From contig NC_059481.1 of assembly GCF_018139145.2 (NCBI RefSeq), positions 10,094,368 to 10,158,367 on the forward strand: a DNA stretch of 64,000 nucleotides. Reading direction: 5' to 3'. A program made the translations under genes and the position numbers. Source of the stretch: Gymnogyps californianus. Taxonomy: Eukaryota > Chordata > Aves > Accipitriformes > Cathartidae. The notes under the pieces were generated by a model. It did not search any database. It saw nothing but the letters and a program-made list of their open reading frames with translations, and was not told the DNA's origin. Below are positions 1 to 10,672 of this stretch, one piece after another. Every line of letters begins with the position of its first letter. Position 1 is the first letter of the stretch.

Positions 1-2218
1 GCTCCCTCCCAGCTTCTTGCACACCTGCTTGCTGGCAGAGCATGGGAAACTGAAAAGTCCTTAACTTAGGATAAGCGCTACTCAGCAACAACTAAACCAT
101 CAGCGTGTTATCACCATTATTCTCACACTAAATCCAAAACACAGCACTGCACCAACTACTAAGAAGAAAATTAACTCTGTCCCAGCTGAAAGCAGGACAA
201 TCATCCATCAGTTCAACAATGCACCTTTCTGATACTTATACATATCAATAAATATTGCTTATTAATTCACAGAATAGCGAAGTCCAGACTTCGTTCTCAA
301 TTGCATCAAGAGAGTAGCTGCCTTAAAATTAATCTAGATTTATGCTTCTGTAACACAGCCCAGAATCATTGTCCTTATATACAAAATAGATTTCTAGCTA
401 CACAAAAAAGGGACAGCAACTCCTAGTAGCTGGTGTTTGGGAAAAAATACAAAATTATATAAATTCGTCAGATGCTAGTTTGCTGCCCTAAACACCAGTT
501 CACTACAAAACCATGTAACTGGAAATCGTGAATTAAATCCTGTGCAGCCAAGGATCATGCATAATGTAACATGGCTACTGCAAACAGTTCGCTCCTGATC
601 ATTTAAATTTCCTTCTTGCTCTTACAGACATGAGGAGCCTGTATTTGAAGTAGTCCCTGATGAGATTTTGCTTTTACGTCTTTGGAGAATGCCCTTGTAC
701 ATGTTTATAGGACAAAGTAGAAGGATTACATAGGTGGATTTTTGCTTTTATGGTATTAACTGTAATCATTTAAAAAGTACATACCTTGGTACAATATGAT
801 CATATATGCACACCTCAAAAATCTTTTGACTGTATGGAAAATAAGTGGCCTAATGCTCTAAGCCTTTAAGTAATAATATTATGATTGGGTCATGTGCGTG
901 AGATACCCACTTTTAAACTGAACATGCAATTTCCTCTGAAAAATAGGATTTCCATATCTTTTATTAATTTTTATGAAGAGGATTTTAGTAAGCAGCCCAC
1001 TGTAGGGCAGTGTTATTTCTATAGTACTGTCATGTTAGTGGTGAGAATAGATAGGTTACTATATCAGCACTGCTAATGTTCAAAAAGGCAATTTGTTTAA
1101 AAGAAAGGGACAGAAGAAGAAGTAAGTGGACTTCACAAATTAAAAACTGCATAGCAGTTTCACTGCAAACCATCTACTAGTCATACAGTACTATCCAATT
1201 AATCCATTACTCTTAGAAGAGGAATCCCTGTATATCCAGGTACAATCCTTGCCAAATATCTGGACATAATCATAGGCTTTTAGGATTACAAGTAACATAA
1301 TAAAGGATAATGATCAGAAATTAAGCACACCAATACAGAATGCTTGGGTTAACTGGAGCTGCCATGTGCACTATGAGGCAGCAGTCTGTTAGGTTTAAAG
1401 TGAGATTAAGGAGTTGTGTAACCTGCAATTATGCTGTTTTTCATTAAAAAAATAAGATGATTGGGCTCAGTAGGGCCCTTCCTTATATTTACCTCTGTTT
1501 AATTGGATTGGGAACTGCTTAAACATCTTTGAGTTGGAGCTTATAAGAAGATGATCCCAGCTGTTTTTCGAAGCTTAAGACAGCAGGCAGACAACATGAT
1601 CATGTCAAGACTCATACTAAAGCCTTAATCCTACTTTTTCATCAACTAGCACTACAGCTGAGTCTTTAACCTCCTAAGTACTAAATGTGCTTTGGATCTC
1701 TCACAATATATTTGCTGTCAAATGTTATTGTCTAATAATATTAATTTTTGCTTCCTTTCTGAGAAGGACTTTAAAGAATAGTCTCTGTCTATCTGGAGAG
1801 CTATAGTGTAAGCCTGTATTTTCAGTCCTTTTAAAAATACAATTTATAAGCTTGCATCTATTGAAGTCTGTTGTTCTCTGTGGAGGCGAGGAATCGTGTT
1901 GACCTGCACCTCACCTTGTTATAATGTAAAACCCAGTATATTGGTAACTATTTTTCATTGTACAAGTATTACTAGATTGAATATAGTTTTATTTTCTATA
2001 GGAAAGAAATGGCAAAAGCTTTAGTTTTATTCAGGTCTTTTTCCTAGGGACTGTTATCGTGACCAAAAGAAATTTTCAGATTCCTAGCCTCAAAACTTGC
2101 TAACCAGAGCATTATTTAGTTTGATAATCCTGGAGTTGCATAAAGATTAAATGTTCTAATGAGTTTTTCTGGCATCTGTTAATATTATCCATGCAATGCA
2201 ATAATCTTCTCAGCTTCG
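1..2218. other. AT-rich non-coding DNA
   Basis: No gene is supported here. Open frames are under 70 codons and unremarkable. One good 3' splice site context (pyrimidine tract then cttacag, AG at 626-627) precedes a 33-codon open stretch ending in TAG at 731-733. It is listed as a finding only. Nothing repetitive is recognised. Confidence 0.6.
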
Positions 2219-2409
2219 CTTTTCTCCCGCTTTTCTCCTTCTTTTCTTTTCTTTTCTCTTTTCTTTCTCTTCTCTTCTCTTTCTCTTCTCTTCTCTTCTC
2301 TTCTCTTCTCTTCTCTTCTCTTCTCTTCTCTTCTCTTCTCTTCTCTTCTCTTCTCTTCTTTTCTTTTCTCTTCTCTTCTTTTCTCTTCTTTTCTCTTCTT
2401 TTCTTTTCT
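2219..2409. repeat. TTCTC pentanucleotide microsatellite
   Basis: A long polypyrimidine tract built on the pentamer TTCTC. The central part (about 2281-2358) is an almost pure array of roughly 15 units. Both flanks degrade into TTTTC and TTTCTC variants. The complementary strand is purine-only (GAGAA). The two open frames through it, rich in Lys/Glu/Arg on minus and in Ser/Phe/Leu on plus, are by-products of the repeat and not genes. Mirror-symmetric polypurine tracts of this length can form triplex (H-) DNA and are usually length-polymorphic. Confidence 0.97.
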
Positions 2410-4571
2410 GTCAGGTAGTGCTCCGATTTGTCCTAGTGACACAGGGCTACCAGCAGGAAAGCAAGCATAGTTAATGCTCAGCTGCTCAAACCAGTCAAGC
2501 AAGCTAGCAAGTCCCAGCTGTGCTACTTGATGTTTTTTGATTGCACCTAGTCCTCAATCTGTGAACTGTTTTCTGGACTTAGATTCATCAAGCTCTGCCG
2601 CTTTAAAAACTCATGCAGGCAGGCATCCTAGGATATGCCATTATAAGCTGCTGCCAGGGGATCTTCTAAGAGATAAATGGAATCTGTGTGAAGTAAATTA
2701 GTGTGAACCAGTCAATCTGTTTGTCAGCCTTGAGCCACATCCATGGGTAACTAGCTTGCTGACTGAAAAGTCCACCGTCTTTTGCCAATCAGAGGTCTCA
2801 GCCACCAGGAAGCAGTCCTATACAATATTAGTTTCTTGGAATAATGCCTGTTTGACCAGCTAGTGAAACTCTTCAGTATACAGTACTGTACTGCCTGAGT
2901 TTACTTATTGCTTACAATTGAACTGAAATCTTTTAAAGTCAGATAACATTTTAACAGTAGGGAGCATCACAGAAATGTCTTGGAAATAAGTACTTCCACT
3001 TTCATACAGCAGCCATTCAGCAGAGTCATGCTGTGCTGTAGTTGGCTTTACCTCCCTATCAGTAATACAGCTTCAAGGCCATAATGCAAAAGAATAACAA
3101 TAATCTGGCCAGAAGAGGTTAATAAAGAGGCTCTGTGTATATTTTTTTCCCATGGATTAAGCTATTTGGACAGCTTTGATCGAGAGGAGGGAAGAGTATG
3201 CAAGCTATAACATTCACATTATGCACAGGGATATGTCAGTGTCATAACTGTGCTGCACACTTTTGTTTCATTTTGGTTTTAAAAGCAAATTGAGGCAATC
3301 TACAGCTAGAATTCCTCTGTAGAAATGGACTGAACCAGAATCCTCTGAAAATTCCCTGATTAATGATTTTAGATTGAATACCAAATCAATCTACTGTCAT
3401 GAAAATAATAATGTCAATACTGTCAATAATGCGATTTTAAAAATACCAAGTATTTCTTCATTTGTTTGTTGTTTTTATAGAAGCTACTGATACACTGATA
3501 GGCAGTCATATCTGCAATATGTACACACCATTGATCTAATGTGCAGAAACCAGGGGGAATTTTGATATATATTTTTTAGAAAATTGGATAGGTGAGGAGA
3601 TACTATATACTTTAATTAAAAAAAGAAGTTAACTATCTAGTAACTACCAGAACTGAAATTTGGCCTTCTTTACTAATTCCTGTAAAAATTGTTTTTCTGT
3701 TGCCTCCCAGTTACTGATTGAAAAAAAATAATGAGAGAGGGATAAATAATGTTGATCAAATGTGATCAAATAATTCGGTCTTACACCATGTTTGGTTAAA
3801 ATATGCACTACCACACATTTAGGGAAATTGGAAAAAACAAATTTGGGCTTTCTAGCCAGAGAGGACATCGAGAAGAAAAAGCAGTGTATAATGATAAAAG
3901 ACTCAATTAAAGACAATTTGGGGTTACATTTTCCTTTTTTAAATCCTCCGAAGTTTTACAGAAGCATATGCTTCAGAGCTGGGCAGTAAATGTTGTGTGG
4001 GATTTTATGGGAAAGTATTTTATTTCTTGCAGCAGAATCCACTGAGACAAATCTAACTAGTTAGGTGGTTTATTATATATACTACACAGAATACATGGAC
4101 AGATTCTGGTATAAATCACAACTAAGATCAAGACAACTGCTTTAAAATTGAGTGAATGTTTCATTGCACTAATGAAACAAAAATGGGATGTCCTTTGAGA
4201 GCATAATTTGTTACATGCCATTATATTTTTGTTGAGAGAAGTAGGGAAGTCCCTCTGGGTGAATAAAACTTCAAGGTATATTGGGAAAAGGATCACTGAA
4301 AATTTCAGTTTTCCAGTCTGGAATAATGCTGTCCTCATAGATATGGGGAGGGAGAAAAATGGAGTTTCAGGAGTTTTTTAATTTAAAATATATAAAAACC
4401 TTAAAAGAAATTTCACACTTACAGAATGAAAACTGTTCTTTAGTTGCAATTCACTTAGCGAGTGACATGAGCTTCGTTTGCATGTGACTTCACAGAGTGC
4501 AAGGGCAAGCTCAGGCTTCCCCAGGTGCATGGGTTAGTATTTCTGCAAACGGAGCTCTGCAATGTAATATT

Positions 4572-4620
4572 AGGTCCTAATTCTGCATTCAATGTAATGG
4601 ATTTAAATTACTGTAACTTC
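4572..4620. repeat. Possible fragment of an old amniote interspersed repeat
   Basis: The stretch beginning aggtcctaattctgcattc and continuing through an 'ATGTAATGGA' core to 'actgtaactt' resembles the 'gattctgc ... caatggag ... gtaactcc' pattern of short palindromic repeats common in sauropsid genomes (from memory, not searched). Only about 50 bases match, so the call is tentative. Confidence 0.3.
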
Positions 4621-6582
4621 CAGTTTGACTTGTTCCACACTGGCTTATTTCAAGGACAGTTCTAACTTCCGTATGCTGCAGCATTCACTTTAGAATAATA
4701 ATGTGTTTCTCTAGGTTAATTTCTTAATCTCTCTTTTTAAAATTAAAATGTAATGAAAACTGGGCCAGTGTGATATTTAATCATCAGAAGATAACAACCA
4801 GCTTTTCTCAATTTAATGGCAACTACATACATCAGTGCAGGTTTTTTTAAATGACACTAAAAATTATGAAATGACCAGCAACTGATGTCTTCTGTCAGTG
4901 AGATGAATTAGTGGTTTATATGGCCTGAGAAATGGTCTGGAAAAAAATAGGGTTCAATTCAGTAAGTATGAGAGCAAGGATCTAGACTGAGGTAGGATTA
5001 ATCTTCTGCAAAGAGACAGGATGGGGAAGAAATAGCAAGGTAACAGTTTCCCAGAAAAGAATCCAGATCACAAGCTGAGCATGAGTCAACAGTGTTCATG
5101 CTGTGGCAGCAAAGGCAGACATCATACCAGGCTCTGTAAACGGTGTATCACCTGTAAAACCTGTGAAGTAAACGTTGAGCTGTACTCAGCAGTGATGCCA
5201 TCAAGGGCACATCCCCAGCCTATCTGACTCCCTGCTTGCTGGCACACCGCTCAGTGGAGAGTGCTATCACCGTAATGGCAGGATGGGTGCTCCATACTGG
5301 CTGGTCTAACTTCATTATCTGCTTTTTCTATTTCTAGATGATTGTGGTGGGTGCTGCTAATATTTCACTTGCCATTTCATCAATGTTTTCTGCATTTCTT
5401 TAATATTAGTGAAATAATCGTATCCTTTTAGACTGGCATCAAAATACATGGGAAAAGCTAAGTAGAATAGTAATCCTCAACCTGGAAAAGAGATGGCTGA
5501 AAGAGGATAAAACAAAGGACTGTTCAATCACAAGCATCATGGAAAGAGCATGCAGGGCTCATACACATGCCTTTTCTCATACAAGAATAAGTTTCACATT
5601 AAGATAACATGGACATGCGTGAACAAACAAAAGGAGATGCCTACCTATGTGGTAAAACAATGGAGCTTGCCGTATTAAGGCAAGTTAGGCTGTAGGGTGT
5701 TAAGGATGTGAAAATTCTATGTGTTTAAGGGAAAACTGGAGAAGTTTGTGGAACAGAAATCTACTGTGAGTTACTAAATGTAAGGAAAAAAAAAAATTCG
5801 GAATTCCTCGAGTTTCAAATTGGCATTTAAGAGAAATTTCTGGTGAAGTATTACTGTATGGTTGTTGGACTCTTACACTGACGACATTTGGTCTCAGCAA
5901 GTACAGCTGCTCTTAGGCTTTTTATGGTATGTATGAAATGTGCTTTTTAAAATAGTACTCAAAGCATTTATTGCCTAGCTCTCCATCAAGCTTCTTAGGT
6001 ATAATACGGTAAGTGCCTGTAGATCCCATACATCCCAGAAGTGGCATTGTGGCAAGATTGTTTTATCCATTTATGAAAATAAAAAAATACCAGCATTTTG
6101 TTTTCCTTTACAGCTTTTTTCATACAGTTTTATTTAGATTCAGGTTGCTTTATGTTCTGTATCAGACCTTAAATATATTTATCACCTATAGCCTATCTTG
6201 CCTAATATTTTTGATTGAAAAATAATTTTTGTTGCCCTATCCACTTGTTTTGAATGACAAATAAGTTCTTTTTTTAAAGTTACTAATCCACCTTATCAAT
6301 AACAAAGGCATCTTATCAGAAAATGCTAACTGGTTGATTCGCCTGTGTTATGCAAACTTCTTTCTCCAATGTGTCTGCCTCCTGAAAACTGGTATGCAGA
6401 GCAGGTTATTTAGACTTTAGTGTGTGATATTTCCAGAGTTGAACAAGGCTTTTCAGAGTTTAAACAGAACATGTAGAAAGAAATGATGGTGATGAGTTGT
6501 TGCTGTAATTAGTGATTAGTGTATATTCACAAAGAACAGCTTATCGTATAACAGTTCTTTCACACAAAGACTGTTCTTTCAT

Positions 6583-6603
6583 AGACTGATCACAAATCAG
6601 TCT
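6583..6603. repeat. Perfect inverted repeat, 8-bp arms, 5-nt loop
   Basis: AGACTGAT and its reverse complement ATCAGTCT flank the loop cacaa. Just upstream (6552-6580) the phrase 'gttctttca' occurs twice, 20 bases apart, so a small direct duplication borders the hairpin. No function can be assigned. Confidence 0.8.
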
Positions 6604-8390
6604 GTGATCTCTTTTCAGAAATAATTTGGGGGTTTTTTTGGAATATGAAATATTTTGAAACTATTTACATAAATGTTTCATTGAATACTATGATCTTCTG
6701 ACATTCTTTTACTATTCTGAATTCCATACCTCTTTTTTTAATGTCTTTTTCTGTTTCCGTAATGTAAGAGAATGGGTATCAAGTTCAGTAAACAACTATT
6801 AAGAGTTTATTAAGATGTATCAGAAAAAATTACCAGAATTCTCAAGACTGATCCTGTACAATGAAGATTTATGTCATTCTTATATGCTAAGTTCAAGGTC
6901 ATTTGCCTCAATGAAATCTGTCCTTTTACCTTACTTCCGTGCTAACAAAGGTAATTTTTCCTGTCTGTGTAATAATTGAAATTACATTGCACTGAATAGA
7001 AAGAAAATATCATTGGAGTTGTTATATCAGAAATTGTTGTTTCCTAACTTTTTCTCTGGCTTGTAGATTTGGCGCTCATTTATACTCCAGACATTTACAT
7101 CACTTTGGCTACACAACTTAGCTTTCAAATGGAAGCAAAAGTAATTTTAAGGTCCATTTAAACCCAAAGTAGGACAGAGTATCCTCAGAATGAATAAATA
7201 TCACACTCTTTATGTTTAAATAACTTAAATTCCATCAGCATCCTAGGTATAAGCAATTCAGAACAATATTTCCCCTATTGACATTTGAACATAAAATCCT
7301 GTTCCCCTAAGAGAAACTACAGTAAAGTAGGTGTCAGTGTTAAGATTTTTTTTTTTTTCACGATTACATAACGCCATTTTTTACTTTTACTTTTTATTTG
7401 GGCCAGACTGTTCTTTCCTTATTTTTAACTTTTCAATTCCCTTTGTTCTTTTATGATATTTTTAAGGAACCTTCCTCTTCAAATTGAGCATATAACATGT
7501 GATGTTTTAAAAAAGAAAGATCTGAAGGTCTCTGCCTGGGTCCCTTTCTTGCTCACTGCGTACACTCACTATGTAACTTCATAAACTAGGATATTGTGAA
7601 GTTTATTTGCCTGAGTTTTGTCTAGGGAGGTATGTGTACTTCCGAGTAAGCAATAAGGCTAAGATACACATCCCTCACTCGCACCAGTGACCTGATCCTA
7701 GCCTGTCCCAGCCTGTCTCCTGGTTTTCTGAAATATGCACTTTCGTCCCTTCACTTTTTCCTGCTGAACCTCATTTTCCAACAGCTCTTTTTACACAAGT
7801 TGTCTAGAGGTCTGCTTCTCTGTCGCTGTGAAAACCCTTTCCATCCGTGCTTTCCACTCCCTTTAAACTGTGACTCCTTGCCATCAACTATTAGTGCAAG
7901 AGTTTCATCGGTGTTTTTTGTCGTTTGTCAGCCATATCAGCTCTGCCTGTGATCCCTTTTTTCTTGTTTTTGTCTTTCTTGGCTTTCAGTGATTCCATCC
8001 TCTCCTGAATCTCCCCGAATCTCTGCAATATCTACTCAAGCATATCAACTGGAAATCCTCCTGCTTTGTCCAAGGATCTTGCCGCCCTGTCTTGGTTTCT
8101 TTCTTGTTCACTTCACACCTTCCTCCTGATGTATCTCATCTGGGTATGGACCTGCTTCTAGCTGTCTTTTATTTATTATGTTCCGAGTTACTTCTCAGCT
8201 GAATCTGGTACCTTCCCTAAAAACACTGCTCAGTTCTGCTTTGTTGTAAAATGAAGCAGGTTAGTTTAAATTGTATGACTTATGCTGACATGGTCTGGGA
8301 CAGAGGGAGAGCACTTAAACAGGTTTGTCCTAGTCCCGTTCAAGAGCAATTACAGCTCAGACTTCCAACAAGGGAAGTACCTGCCATCTC

Positions 8391-8576
8391 CTAACGGCGA
8401 CTGATGCTTGGTGCTGTGAAAGCATCTCCCCTCCTTGGTTCACTGGGAGAATTCTTCACTGGATGAAAATACACCATTCGTTCTGAAAGGCTGATTCTGA
8501 GTTTTTGGTCACTGCTATGTTTTTTAGAGAGGACAGCTCTTGCGGCTTTCCTCTTTCTCTGCAGAGGCATAGCCAT
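8391..8576 (-). other. Small basic ORF with strong start context, unrecognised
   Basis: A 61-codon minus-strand open frame starts at an ATG with A at -3 and G at +4 (aaagcATGG). An in-frame TAA lies a few codons upstream, so the frame is self-contained. The product would be very basic, with an RKRKAAR cluster near the N-terminus that resembles a nuclear localisation signal, and it ends in ISRR. The segment keeps several CpGs in otherwise CpG-poor DNA. I recognise no domain or relative. No promoter, splice site or poly(A) signal clearly belongs to it, and open frames of this size are expected by chance in 64 kb. It is most likely spurious. Confidence 0.15.
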
Positions 8577-10573
8577 GCTTTTTGTTTTCTCCCTTTTATC
8601 ACAGTATACTCTGTTGGAAATTTTCCTTTTGCTCTACTTCAGAGTAGTTCTGACTTTTAAATTTGTGCATCTGTAATGACTCAATCTACCACTCAGCACA
8701 GTGGAGCTGACTGCTTAATGGGAAGAACTGTTTTAGAAAAAATGTTCTAATAAATTTGACACAAAACAATTTTTTTGAAAATATAATATGCACACTTGTA
8801 TTTTCCAGTTTTTCGTTGTTGAAGTGGGAATCCTGGCCTTCAATTAGTGTATTTGAAAATTATTTAAATGTTGTAAAAATCAGAGAAAAGCACAGATATC
8901 TTTGAAGACATTCCTTCCTGCACATATCATAGCGTTTTCATGTGTGAACAAGAACATTTGCTATTTATTGTAAGTTGTTCTTCAGTGTAAACTCACCTCA
9001 TGAAGATTATCATGTCAACATTTCCGTGGCAGAGACAAGAACTAAAACTCCTCTTCATGTGGATAAGTTGACCATTGATACAAGTCTGCTGGCTTTTTGT
9101 AAGCTTAGAAATTTAACCAGTGTTCCTGCTCTACCTGGGCAGGGTTTTATATACTGGTTAGTTGCCATCCAAGGTAGATTTTATAAGTAAAATTTACTGG
9201 CTTTTTTTTTCAGGTGAAATGCACGGTATCACTGTCATAGATTTTATTATTTATTATGTTTTAGTATTGCATTTTCAAGGATCTAATTCCACAATTGTAT
9301 TGAAGCTCTGGTTGCTTCAAACAGACTCTGTGTAGATGCAGGAGTCAAGAATGACGGAACCTTTTGGCAACCTGGGATCAATAGCTGCAACCTGATGGAA
9401 AGCGCAGAGCACTGAAGTGGAATATGTGTCTTTTGAGCTCTTCCTGTCTGAATAATGCCCAGAGGCCTTGTTGATTCACTCATAATTTTGGAAAATTTAA
9501 ATGGGTGTTTAAATTAAGTAATCCTTCAGCAAATATTCATTTGGTTAAAAAAAAAAATCCATCAAAAGTTATAAGGGAACAAATTCCTTGTTTTGAAAAG
9601 AGGACAAAATTACACTGAGATTGTGTATAGCTGTTGGTATCCCCATCCACGTGGAAGTTTGGAACCTTGCTTAGCTTTCTAGATATTAGAAAAAATTAAG
9701 TATTTTCTAGTCACCACTATTTTCCTAAGAAAGGGGATCAGCTAAGAGTTTTAATGGGACTGAAAAATTGAGATCTAGTCTTTACTGTGCTATTCTATAA
9801 TATACTGTTTAATAATTGTACTTTGTCTTCAAGCTGTATTTGTGGCTCCATATGGAGATACGGAGCAGAAGAGAGGGAAATGGACATTGACAAGGGAAAT
9901 ACCTCTCTTCTGTTCAGGAAAACTTATGTGGGATTTGTTCAAAAGCCAAGTGAATTAAAAAGTTATATACAGAGAAATAATTGTTTCCATGAAAATATTT
10001 TCCTGCTCTGAAATGAAAATGGTTTTAGCAATTAAGTAAAAGAAGAAATCAAATTTGGTAATCTCTAAACTGCAACTCAGTCTGGTTTTTACCGCACTTT
10101 GGAATTATCACTGATTTTGTTACACATTCTAGCTTGTTATATACAACGTATTTTCATCTTAAAACAAACACCATTCCTCTCCCTGGTGAATTACTCCAGT
10201 AATTACAAAACCACCTAATTGGTCTTTTATATTGTTTACTGGCTTCTCTGGTGAAACAGACAAGCATTTTTTATGGCTTCTAAATTATTTTATTATTTTA
10301 GGATTCTACAAGAAAAAATTGGTTTCTAGCTTCAAAGGGATCACATTTAAGCCGATGCCTCAAACTTCTCCCTGCATGACTTTTTGTCTGTAGATTTTTC
10401 AACTGTGCTATGGTTGCATATAAGTACTTTGAGTTTCTGTTTTATTTCAATGTATTATTTGTGTTTACAAATTATGTCTTCAGCATTGAAAGCTCTGCAG
10501 AAAATCAGGAAGTGTTTGTTTCTGAATATATTACATTTCTCCCTCCCCCTGTTTTTATTCTTTATTGCTCCAG
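8577..10573. other. Non-coding DNA upstream of the candidate exon
   Basis: AT-rich sequence without a supported gene. The last 60 bases (about 10,515-10,573) form a strong polypyrimidine tract ending in gctccag, which is the acceptor for the candidate exon that follows. Confidence 0.55.
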
Positions 10574-10672
10574 TCAGTGCGCTGAAGCATGACAAGAGCT
10601 CAAACTCAGCGAACTTCCAAGATGCGGAGGAGACGCCTGACAGATGTGTCTTGGAAGAGTCTGAGAGTCCAG
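10574..10672 (+). CDS. Candidate internal coding exon, gene unrecognised
   Basis: This 99-base segment has both marks of an internal exon. Upstream is a long pyrimidine tract (tttctccctccccctg, then ttattgctccag). Downstream is the near-consensus donor CAG|GTGAGA. Only one of the three frames is open, with two bases completing the first codon and one base left over (phase 1 to phase 1). The translation is hydrophilic and acidic, with [18 protein letters not shown] in the middle and EESESPG at the end, which suggests a disordered intracellular stretch. The segment has four CpGs and is richer in G+C than its AT-rich, CpG-poor surroundings, as expected for constrained coding DNA. An alternative acceptor four bases further in (tcag) would shift the start to 10578. 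I do not recognise the protein. Introns on both sides must be many kilobases long. Chance pairing of splice signals cannot be excluded. Confidence 0.45.

Larger units (their letters stand above)
2410..8390. other. Non-coding DNA, no gene seen
   Basis: AT-rich sequence with scattered short homopolymers (T13 near 7350). A perfect 12-base palindrome, TACAGTACTGTA, lies at 2879-2890. The part from about 7,520 to 8,240 is noticeably pyrimidine-rich on the plus strand but carries no pure repeat and no open frame of interest. Confidence 0.6.

Noticed and set aside
2185..2502. Open frames of 105 (minus) and 75 (plus) codons
   Set aside because: Both are translations of the TTCTC microsatellite.
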